Below, one piece after another: positions 7,983-14,090 of a DNA stretch of 23,850 nucleotides (position 1 is its first letter; each line of letters starts with the position of its first letter). Source of the stretch: DATJBF01 sp035515475 (GTDB lineage: Bacteria; Verrucomicrobiota; Verrucomicrobiia; Palsa-1439); the NCBI GenBank assembly GCA_035515475.1, contig DATJBF010000072.1, positions 1 through 23,850 on the forward strand, in the 5' to 3' direction. The notes beneath the pieces are model-generated. The model saw only the letters and a program-made list of their open reading frames with translations. It searched no databases and was not told where the DNA came from. A program made the translations under genes and the position numbers.

Positions 7983-8780
7983 ATGGGGACGAAGCTGCTG
8001 GTCGTGATCGTGTTGTTCGGCATGGGGCTGGCCCTGCTGCCGATGGAGAACTCTATCCGCGCCGAGAGGTTGCGCTTGAAGTATGGCGGGGCCCGCGTCA
8101 CATTCCAGTTGCGCGAGGCGATTGGCCAGAACCTGGCGATTGCCTTGTTGGCGGGATTGCGGGGCGTGGTGGCGGATTTCTTGTGGATTCAGAGTCACGG
8201 CTTTTGGGAGAAACGGGAATGGCTGCGGCAGTATCGCGACATGGAGGTCGTGGTGACGCTGCAACCGCAATCGATCTTGTTCTGGGACGTTGGTTCCTGG
8301 CACATGGCGTGGAACATTGGCTACGCCGCGCTCACCGACCCGCACAACCGGACCCGGGCGGAAGGCATCAAACGGGAGCGTGAATGGCACGAGAAGGCGC
8401 GCGAGTTCCTCGCCCGCGGCATCGAGAACGTGCCCAATCACTATGACTTGTATTTTTACATGGGCTGGTTGTATTACGAGAAGTTGAGTCAGGATTGCGA
8501 TGTGCCGCCGTGCCAGGCGGCCTTGTGTCGGGCGGCCGAGTATTTCCGGAAAGCCGCCAGCTTTCCGGACGCGCCGCAGTACGTCGCGCGCATGTATCCG
8601 CGGTCGTTGGAGAAATGCGGCGACCTGGTGGCGGCCTATCGAGAATGGAAACGATTGTGGTTTCAGGATCATACGAAAGTCGAGCAGTTGTGGTCGGTGA
8701 TTGAACGCGAGATCAAGGATTTGGAGAATCGGCTGAACATTCCGAACGACCAGCGCGTGTTTCCCGTGAAACCATCATGA
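7983..8780 (+). CDS. Membrane-anchored TPR-like protein in the ABC exporter operon
   Basis: This 265-residue protein has an N-terminal signal anchor (residues 4-19, LLVVIVLFGMGLALLP) and no clear cleavage site. The remainder is helical and rich in Trp, Tyr and paired aromatic residues. Segments such as FWDVGSWHMAWNIGYAAL, ARGIENVPNHYDLYFYMGWLYYEKL and AAEYFRKAASFPDAPQYVARMYPRSLEK match the spacing of degenerate tetratricopeptide helices. One short loop carries CDVPPCQAALC, a possible disulfide or metal site if exposed. The start is 4 nt after the permease stop, and the gene end overlaps the phosphoesterase start in an ATGA. It is probably a scaffold or accessory subunit of the exporter. No catalytic motif is visible. 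Confidence 0.8.
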   Translation: MGTKLLVVIVLFGMGLALLPMENSIRAERLRLKYGGARVTFQLREAIGQNLAIALLAGLRGVVADFLWIQSHGFWEKREWLRQYRDMEVVVTLQPQSILFWDVGSWHMAWNIGYAALTDPHNRTRAEGIKREREWHEKAREFLARGIENVPNHYDLYFYMGWLYYEKLSQDCDVPPCQAALCRAAEYFRKAASFPDAPQYVARMYPRSLEKCGDLVAAYREWKRLWFQDHTKVEQLWSVIEREIKDLENRLNIPNDQRVFPVKPS

Positions 8781-9523
8781 CGACCGACCGAACACCCATC
8801 CGCTACGCGATCCTGAGCGATATCCACGCGAACCTCGAGGGATTGCAGGCGGTGTTGAAGGATGCCCAGGCGCAGAGGTGCACCCACTACGTTTGCCTCG
8901 GCGACGTCGTCGGTTACGGGCCGAACCCGAAAGAGTGTCTCGACATCGTGATCGGCCTCAATTGCCCCACGGTCATGGGGAACCACGACGAGTATTGCGC
9001 CTCCAGCCTCGACCTGACGGGATTCAACGCCATGGCGGCCGAAGGCATCCGCTGGACGCGCATGCAGCTCAGTGCCGACGACAAAGCTTGGCTGCGCGAT
9101 CTGAAATACGTCCGCCACGTCGAATCGTTCACCATCGTCCACGCGACCCTCGATCTGCCCGAGAAATGGGCGTACGTGTTCGACAAGCTCGCCGCTGCCG
9201 CCAGCTTTAACTATCAACACACGCCGGTCTGCTTCAACGGCCATACCCACGTGCCGATCGCGTTCGTCCGCGGCCCGAGCGGCCTGCAGGGCGGGCTCTA
9301 TACGAAAATCAGGATCGAGGTGGGCCGCAAATATTTCATCAACGTTGGCTCGATCGGCCAGCCCCGCGACCGCAATCCGAAGGCCTCGTACGTGATCTTC
9401 GATCTGACGAACAATATGATCGAGTTGCGCCGGGTGGAATACGACATAGCCACCACACAGCGGAAGGTGCGGGCCGCCGGGCTGCCGGAGTCGCTCGCCG
9501 AGCGCCTGGCGCACGGAAGGTGA
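8777..9523 (+). CDS. Calcineurin-like metallophosphoesterase (YfcE/MJ0936-like)
   Basis: This 248-residue cytoplasmic phosphodiesterase or phosphatase has a complete dinuclear-metal site: SDIHAN (Asp15, His17), GDVVGYGPNP (Asp43), GNHDE (Asn69, His70), HATL (His122) and GHTH (His156, His158). INVGSIGQPRDRNPKASY follows, as is usual in the 'YfcE-like, GDVVGYG' branch found across many phyla. The length is normal. It starts within an ATGA overlap with the TPR-like gene and ends in a GTGA overlap with the possible heptosyltransferase start, so it belongs to the coupled cluster. The physiological substrate is unknown. Confidence 0.92.
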   Translation: MTTDRTPIRYAILSDIHANLEGLQAVLKDAQAQRCTHYVCLGDVVGYGPNPKECLDIVIGLNCPTVMGNHDEYCASSLDLTGFNAMAAEGIRWTRMQLSADDKAWLRDLKYVRHVESFTIVHATLDLPEKWAYVFDKLAAAASFNYQHTPVCFNGHTHVPIAFVRGPSGLQGGLYTKIRIEVGRKYFINVGSIGQPRDRNPKASYVIFDLTNNMIELRRVEYDIATTQRKVRAAGLPESLAERLAHGR

Positions 9524-10548
9524 GGGAAGAGAAATCATGGAGCGCTGGAGTAATGCCACGGAATAGCCATTCTTCCGCCCCAACACTCCAACACTCCATC
9601 ACTCGGTCGCCCCGGTCCATTCTGATCATCAAACCCAGCTCGGTCGGGGACGTTGTCCAAGCGTTGCCGACGGTCAATCTCATCCGCCGGAAGTATCCCG
9701 ACGCGCACATCGCCTGGCTGATCAACGACGCCCTGGCATCGCTGCTCAAGAATTGTCCCATCATCGACGAACGCATCGAGTTTCGCCGGCGCGAGTACTT
9801 CAAATTCCCCGTGCTGCTCGCCCGGCTCCGGCGCGAGCGCTTCGACGTGGTCGTCGATCTGCAAGGCCTGCTCCGCAGCGGTCTGATGACCTGGGCCACG
9901 CGTGCTCCCCGACGCATCGGTCTGAGCGATGCCCGGGAAGGCGCCCGGCTGTTTTACACCGAGACCGTTGCGGTGAACCGCGAGCACGCTGTCGATCGCT
10001 ATCTGCGCGCCGCCCGGCATCTTGGTTGCGACGCCGGCCCCATCGAGTTTCCGCTTGGTCTCCCGCCCCGGGCCGGGGCCGACGGGCTCATCGCGGTAAA
10101 TCCGTCCGCCCGCTGGAAGACGAAACTCTGGGGCGACGACAAATTCACCGAGTTGGTGCGACGGTTGCCGAGCAAACGGGTGGTCCTGACCGGCTCCGTG
10201 GCCGATCGGCCGCGATGCGAACTGATCGCCCGGGGCTGCCGGAACCTGGCGGGAGGGACGACGTTGCTCGATCTCGCCGAATTGTATGCGCGCTGCGCGG
10301 TCGTCGTCACCAACGACAGCGGCCCGATGCACATTGCTGCGGCCGTCGGCACGCCCGTCGTCGCCATTTTCGGTCCGACCGATGCGGCGCTGACGGGGCC
10401 GTACGGCAAACAGCACGTCGTCCTGCGCGCCGGCATCCCCTGTTCGCCGTGTCTGAAGGGCCACTGCACGCACACGCCGCGCATGGAATGCATGACGCTC
10501 GTCACGGTCGAGCAGGTGCTGGCGGCAATGAAGCCGTTCTTGCTGTAG
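9520..10548 (+). CDS. Heptosyltransferase (glycosyltransferase family 9), LPS core type
   Basis: This GT-B enzyme is expected to add heptose (or another sugar) from an ADP-sugar to the LPS inner core at the cytoplasmic membrane. The N-terminal domain starts with ILIIKPSSVGDVVQALP (about 34-50), followed by VVDLQGLLRSGL. The C-terminal donor site is NDSGPMHIAAAVGTPVVAIFG (about 266-286). The tail CSPCLKGHCTHTPRMEC has the cysteine pattern of WaaF/heptosyltransferase II. Family members normally begin a few residues before ILII, but no ATG, GTG or TTG exists there. The only starts are GTG 9520 (in a GTGA overlap with the previous stop) or ATG 9553, and both add a non-homologous leader translated from a palindromic repeat. 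The stop TAG likewise lies in another palindrome. The enzyme call is firm; the true start is uncertain. Confidence 0.9.
   Translation: MREEKSWSAGVMPRNSHSSAPTLQHSITRSPRSILIIKPSSVGDVVQALPTVNLIRRKYPDAHIAWLINDALASLLKNCPIIDERIEFRRREYFKFPVLLARLRRERFDVVVDLQGLLRSGLMTWATRAPRRIGLSDAREGARLFYTETVAVNREHAVDRYLRAARHLGCDAGPIEFPLGLPPRAGADGLIAVNPSARWKTKLWGDDKFTELVRRLPSKRVVLTGSVADRPRCELIARGCRNLAGGTTLLDLAELYARCAVVVTNDSGPMHIAAAVGTPVVAIFGPTDAALTGPYGKQHVVLRAGIPCSPCLKGHCTHTPRMECMTLVTVEQVLAAMKPFLL
9537..9599. repeat. Imperfect inverted repeat (REP-like) at the heptosyltransferase start
   Basis: The left arm at 9537-9555 (ATGGAGCGCTGGAGTAATG) and the right arm at 9581-9599 (CAACACTCCAACACTCCAT) match as inverted repeats at 15 of 19 positions, around a 25-nt loop. 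The sequence is internally repetitive (ACTCCA units). The candidate start ATG 9553 falls in the left arm, and the whole element is readable in frame with the glycosyltransferase. It looks like a dispersed palindromic element, but no second copy is seen in this window. Confidence 0.6.
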
Positions 10549-10608
10549 CGGCGCTCTACGAGCGTCGAAATCATGTGCGTCGGCGGTCACAGACCGCCGC
10601 TACAGCAA
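10540..10608. repeat. Palindromic REP-like element spanning the heptosyltransferase stop
   Basis: TTGCTGTAGCGGCG (10540-10553) and CGCCGCTACAGCAA (10595-10608) are a perfect 14-bp inverted pair. A second hairpin is nested in the right half: CGGCGGTC ACA GACCGCCG (10581-10599). The stop TAG of the heptosyltransferase (10546-10548) lies in the left arm, so its last residues come from the repeat. A related copy occurs at 19601-19625, 23 of 25 positions identical on the opposite strand. It may also act as a terminator or mRNA 3'-end stabiliser between this operon and pheS. Confidence 0.75.
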
Positions 10609-10658
10609 ACCTTTCCTTGCCTGTAGGACTGCGATTCGCTACCGTTGCCGCCGGTTCC

Positions 10659-11681
10659 ATGACGGAACTCGAACAACAACTTCAGACCACGCGCGCCGAG
10701 GCCGAGGCGGCGATCGCGGCGTGCGCCGATCTGCAGGCGCTGACGCAGCTCAAGGCGAAATACATCGGACGTCAGGGCGCGGTCACGGCGGCGCTCGACA
10801 AGCTCGGCAAGCTCTCGAAAGAAGACAAACCGCGCGTCGGCAAACTGGCCAACGAGGTGAAGAACGCGTTGACCGCGGCGGTTGCGGCCAAGCAGGAAGA
10901 ACTCGAGGCCAAAGCCGCTGGGTCGGGTGCGGCCGTCGACACCACGTTGCCTGGCCGACGCCAACAACTCGGCCATTTGCATCCGCTCACGCAGGTGTTC
11001 GAGCGCACGGTCGCCGTTTTCCGCCGGATGGGGTTTGCCGTCGAGGACGGCCCGGAGATCGAGGACGAGTGGCATTGTTTCGACGCATTGAACACGCCGG
11101 CCGATCATCCCGCACGGGACATTCAGGACACGCTGTACGTCGATTTGCCGCCCGACCCGAAGTACGGTCGGTACGTGATGCGGACCCACACGTCGCCGGT
11201 GCAGGTCCGCACGATGCTCAAACACAAACCACCGATTCGCGTGGTGGTGCCGGGGCGGGTATTTCGCCGCGATAATCCCGACGCCACGCACAGCCCGACG
11301 TTCCACCAGATCGAAGGATTGTACGTGGACAAGAACGTCACCGTGGCCGACCTGAAGGGCACGGTGGAATTTTTCTTCAAACAGTTGCTTTCGCCCGACA
11401 CCAGGGTCCGGTTCCGTCCGCATTTCTTCCCGTACACGGAACCGAGCTTCGAGATTGACCTGTCGAGTCCGCATCTGGCCAGCCGCGGCAAAGAATGGCT
11501 CGAGATCGCCGGCTGCGGGATGGTCGACCCCAACGTATTCAAGGCGGTCGGCTATCCCGACGACGAGTATACGGGCTGGGCGTTTGGGTTCGGCATCGAA
11601 CGCATCGCGATGGTCATGTGGTCGATCAACGACATCCGCTTGTTCACCGAGAACGATGTGCGGTTCCTGGAGCAGTTTTGA
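10659..11681 (+). CDS. pheS: Phenylalanyl-tRNA synthetase alpha subunit
   Basis: This 340-residue catalytic subunit charges tRNA-Phe as an alpha2-beta2 enzyme with PheT. The first 90 residues form the tRNA-binding coiled coil (QLKAKYIGRQGAVTAALDKLG). Class II motifs follow: GHLHPLTQVFER, VEDGPEIEDEWHCFDALN, RTHTSPVQVRTM (motif 1/2 region), FHQIEGLYVD (motif 2), and GFGIERIAMV (motif 3), ending NDVRFLEQF. The length is normal. The reading frame is open far upstream through the heptosyltransferase in another frame, but homology begins at the ATG at 10659. pheT is not adjacent in this window, unlike the common pheST order; a small FtsH_ext-domain gene starts 1 nt after the stop. A diverged, frameshifted copy of its last 25 codons lies at 12815-12891. 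Confidence 0.97.
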   Translation: MTELEQQLQTTRAEAEAAIAACADLQALTQLKAKYIGRQGAVTAALDKLGKLSKEDKPRVGKLANEVKNALTAAVAAKQEELEAKAAGSGAAVDTTLPGRRQQLGHLHPLTQVFERTVAVFRRMGFAVEDGPEIEDEWHCFDALNTPADHPARDIQDTLYVDLPPDPKYGRYVMRTHTSPVQVRTMLKHKPPIRVVVPGRVFRRDNPDATHSPTFHQIEGLYVDKNVTVADLKGTVEFFFKQLLSPDTRVRFRPHFFPYTEPSFEIDLSSPHLASRGKEWLEIAGCGMVDPNVFKAVGYPDDEYTGWAFGFGIERIAMVMWSINDIRLFTENDVRFLEQF

Positions 11682-11682
11682 C

Positions 11683-12123
11683 ATGAAGCGACTTTTTGGA
11701 TTCACCTTGACCATGCTTGTCTGCTGCGTCGTTGTGCCACCGGCGCGCGCCGCTGACGCTCAGTACCTGCGGTATGAGGCCTTCGTGGCTGCGGTGGAAA
11801 GTGGACAGGTGGAGGAAGTGCGGCTGGACCAGTATTCGACCATCTCGGGCACCCTGAAAGAGAACGGCAAGGAGGAGCAGTTCGAGAGTTTCGGCGGGAG
11901 AATTGGTACCGCGAACGATCCGCTGCTGCTCAAGTTGTTGAAGGAACATAACGTCAAGGTGTCGACTGAAAACCGGCAAGAGCAAGGTTTCTGGTCCAAT
12001 GTCGGGCCCGGCCCGGTCATCGTCGGCCTCGTGGGGTTCTTGCTGCCGATAGCCACGTTCGTCTACGTCGTCCTGATCTATAACCGCCTGAAGTCGTCTC
12101 GGAGCGGACGCAGCGAGGATTGA
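11683..12123 (+). CDS. Stand-alone FtsH extracellular-domain protein
   Basis: This 146-residue envelope protein has a signal peptide (basic MKRLF start, hydrophobic core, likely cleavage after ARA at about 21-23). The globular domain at about 26-98 resembles the periplasmic FtsH_ext domain: YEAFVAAVESGQVEEVRL, ISGTL, EEQFESF, and NDPLLLKLLKEHNVKV. A single C-terminal membrane helix at about 107-133 (VIVGLVGFLLPIATFVYVVLIY) is followed by a basic tail. In normal FtsH the same domain sits between two membrane helices and is followed by the AAA ATPase and zinc protease, all of which are absent here. The ATG is 1 nt after the pheS stop, implying translational coupling. It could be an FtsH partner or modulator. 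The domain assignment is by pattern recognition; the function is unknown. Confidence 0.75.
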   Translation: MKRLFGFTLTMLVCCVVVPPARAADAQYLRYEAFVAAVESGQVEEVRLDQYSTISGTLKENGKEEQFESFGGRIGTANDPLLLKLLKEHNVKVSTENRQEQGFWSNVGPGPVIVGLVGFLLPIATFVYVVLIYNRLKSSRSGRSED

Positions 12124-12220
12124 ACGGTTCGAGCGAATCGCGGTAGGAGCCCGGACAAGGTTGTCGGAGCGACCGGCTCGTGATCAGCCGTGGCCGTGCA
12201 GAAAGTGAGGTGAGGTTCTG

Positions 12221-12814
12221 ATGAGAAGCGCCAAGACCGCGAAAGCGACCGAACTGGTTGCGATCGAGCCAGTGGACGCATTGATTCGAATCGTCCGGGG
12301 CCAGAGAGTGATTCTCGATGCTGATCTGGCGCGAGTTTATGGCGTGCCGACAAAGCGCCTGAACGAAGCAGTCAAACGGAACGGCTCACGGTTCCCTGAG
12401 GATTTTGCGTTTCAGCTTACGCGCCAAGAGGTTATGAATTTGAGGTCGCAATTTGCGACCTCAAAAGGGCGGGGCGGTCTCCGCTATTTGCCCTACGCGT
12501 TCACCGAGCATGGGGCGATCATGGCAGCGAATGTCCTGAGCAGCGACCGGGCGGTGGCGATGAGTGTGTTTGTCGTCCGTGCCTTCGTGAAGTTACGCGC
12601 CACCATCGCCGGACATCGTGAACTCGCCGACAAGTTGGCCGAGCTGGAACGTCGTCTTACCGAACGCCTCGACGACCATGAGCAGGCCATCAGGCATGTG
12701 TTGGGTGAGCTACGGAAGCTGATGAGCGTGCCACCCGATCCGCCGCGCAAACAGATCGGCTTCCACGTCAAAGAGCGACGTGGTATGTATCGGCTCGGGA
12801 TGAGACGGAAGTAA
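12221..12814 (+). CDS. ORF6N-domain DNA-binding protein
   Basis: This 197-residue protein has an N-terminal ORF6N domain (about 18-112), a module of phages and mobile elements often found with KilA-N, Bro or anti-repressor functions. Diagnostic strings are RGQRVILDADLARVYGV, LNEAVKRNGSRFPEDFAFQLT, NLRSQFATS, RYLPYAFTEHGAIM and VLSSDRAVAMSVFVVRAFV. A charged coiled coil (about 125-165, HRELADKLAELERRL...) and a short basic tail follow. The start has a good Shine-Dalgarno (GAGG, about 5 nt before the ATG), unlike the pheS-side genes. A perfect 12-bp inverted repeat lies inside the gene at the NLRSQFATS codons. Directly after the stop is a relic of a pheS 3' end, so this gene probably arrived by insertion or recombination. 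It is likely a DNA-binding regulator; its target is unknown. Confidence 0.9.
   Translation: MRSAKTAKATELVAIEPVDALIRIVRGQRVILDADLARVYGVPTKRLNEAVKRNGSRFPEDFAFQLTRQEVMNLRSQFATSKGRGGLRYLPYAFTEHGAIMAANVLSSDRAVAMSVFVVRAFVKLRATIAGHRELADKLAELERRLTERLDDHEQAIRHVLGELRKLMSVPPDPPRKQIGFHVKERRGMYRLGMRRK
12439..12465. repeat. Perfect 12-bp inverted repeat inside the ORF6N gene
   Basis: TTTGAGGTCGCA (12439-12450) and TGCGACCTCAAA (12454-12465) are exact inverted copies around the 3-nt loop ATT. They lie within the codons for the NLRSQFATSK motif. It could fold as a strong mRNA hairpin or serve as a dyad operator. Confidence 0.9.
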
Positions 12815-12891
12815 GCCATGGTCATGCGGTCCATCGACGACATTCGCCTCCGTTCACGGTGAATGATGTGAGCTTCTTGGAGCAGCTCTGA
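12815..12891 (+). pseudogene. Diverged, frameshifted relic of a pheS 3' end
   Basis: The 77 bases align with the last 75 bases of the intact pheS (11607-11681) at 60 of 75 positions plus a 2-base insertion near 12851. Translating across the indel gives AMVMRSIDDIRL then FTVNDVSFLEQL-stop, against AMVMWSINDIRLFTENDVRFLEQF-stop in the intact gene. Many differences are at third codon positions, so the copy diverged as coding sequence before decaying. It begins immediately after the ORF6N stop codon. Confidence 0.85.
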
Positions 12892-12972
12892 GCTATCTAA
12901 TGAGCTGACCCAGCCTTAAGCGAGTTATACGATGCTACTCTATCTTGGATCTCTTTCTATCAGTTTGAATCA

Positions 12973-14061
12973 TCACCGGATACGCAGCACGGGTTTGATC
13001 GTGGCGCCGCGTTTGGCGTCGGCGATGGCTTGGTTGATTCTCCTGAACTCGTAGAATTTCACCAGGCGGTCGAATGGGAATCGCCCCTGCTCGTACAACT
13101 TGATCAGTTTCGGGATGAATCGTTGCGGCACGGCATCGCCTTGAATGACACTGAGGACCTTGCGCCCGCCCGGTAACTTGTCCGGGCCACTCGCGCCAGT
13201 CAACAGCGCCGTGCGGCCTTGCGGGTTCAGCAGATTGAGGGCGAGCCGGGACAATTCCGCGTCACCGGTGCTTTCCACGACGTAATCGACACCCCGACCG
13301 GTGATCGCGGCGATGCGCCCGGCGAGGTTGGTGTCGCGATTATCAAGACTGTGGGTGGCCCCTAGGTCGCGGGCGAGTGCGAGACGATTGGGCCTGATGT
13401 CCACCGCGATGATCGTTTTGGCACCGACGATTCGCGCGGCCATCACCGCCGCCAAGCCGACCGCGCCGGCGCCGAAGAGGGCGATGCTCGAGCCGGCCCT
13501 GACCGCCAGCGAGTTCATCACGGTACCCGCCCCGGTCTGCAGGCCACAGCCGAGCGGCGCCAACAATTCCAGCGGAAGCGACTTCGACACCCTCACGAGA
13601 TTGCGCGTGGTGGCCAGAGTATGAGTCGCGAATGAGGATTGGCCGAAGAAGTGCCCGCGCACGCCACTCGCTGCGAGGGCGTTGCTGCCGTCCAGGCGGG
13701 CGAAACCGAAGTTCGCTTCCCAGAAGTGTCGGCAATGAGCCGGCCGCCCGTTCCGGCACGGTGGACAAACCCCGCACGATTGGTAGGAGAGCACGACATG
13801 GTCGCCCGGCTTCACGCTTTTGACGGTCTGACCGACCCGCTCGACGACGCCCGACCCTTCATGGCCCAGAACCACCGGCCCGGATGCGCCGCCCTCGCAA
13901 AAATCGATGTCGGTATGGCAAATGCCGCTGGCCACGAGGCGGACGAGCACCTCGTTGTCACGCGGGCCTTCCATTTCCAGTCGCTCGATCTTCAGCGGGC
14001 GGCCCGGCTCGCGTAAGACGGCGGCCCGAATCGAAACCGTGGATTGAACCTGACGATTCAT
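12973..14061 (-). CDS. Zinc-dependent alcohol dehydrogenase (aryl-alcohol type)
   Basis: This 362-residue medium-chain dehydrogenase oxidises an alcohol with NAD in the cytoplasm. Catalytic-zinc ligands are Cys48 (SGICHTD), His67 (GHEGSG) and Cys172 (GCGLQTGAG). The structural zinc site is complete: Cys96, Cys99, Cys102 and Cys110, in C-x2-C-x2-C-x7-C spacing. The Rossmann motif GAGAVG is followed by Asp in AVDIRPNRL, favouring NAD over NADP. The GCGLQTGAGTVMN string and overall pattern resemble benzyl/aryl-alcohol dehydrogenases (XylB/AreB group). The frame extends upstream, but ATG 14061 is the proper start. It starts 29 bp downstream of the GH-like gene on the same strand, so the two may be cotranscribed. 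The substrate is not determined. Confidence 0.92.
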   Translation of the reverse strand: MNRQVQSTVSIRAAVLREPGRPLKIERLEMEGPRDNEVLVRLVASGICHTDIDFCEGGASGPVVLGHEGSGVVERVGQTVKSVKPGDHVVLSYQSCGVCPPCRNGRPAHCRHFWEANFGFARLDGSNALAASGVRGHFFGQSSFATHTLATTRNLVRVSKSLPLELLAPLGCGLQTGAGTVMNSLAVRAGSSIALFGAGAVGLAAVMAARIVGAKTIIAVDIRPNRLALARDLGATHSLDNRDTNLAGRIAAITGRGVDYVVESTGDAELSRLALNLLNPQGRTALLTGASGPDKLPGGRKVLSVIQGDAVPQRFIPKLIKLYEQGRFPFDRLVKFYEFRRINQAIADAKRGATIKPVLRIR

Positions 14062-14090
14062 TATGTCCGAGACCGGCGAACGGGAATGTA

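Noticed and set aside
9753..10658. In-frame 5' extension of pheS
   Set aside because: PheS homology begins at ATG 10659; the upstream 302 codons overlap the heptosyltransferase in another frame.
10549..10658. T-box or other aminoacyl-tRNA-synthetase leader before pheS
   Set aside because: The spacer is short, mostly occupied by the REP-like palindrome, and shows no T-box or Phe leader peptide.
12124..14061. CRISPR array or att-site repeats around the ORF6N gene
   Set aside because: The only repeats found are the pheS 3'-end copy and the intragenic palindrome; there are no regularly spaced direct repeats and no integrase or recombinase gene.
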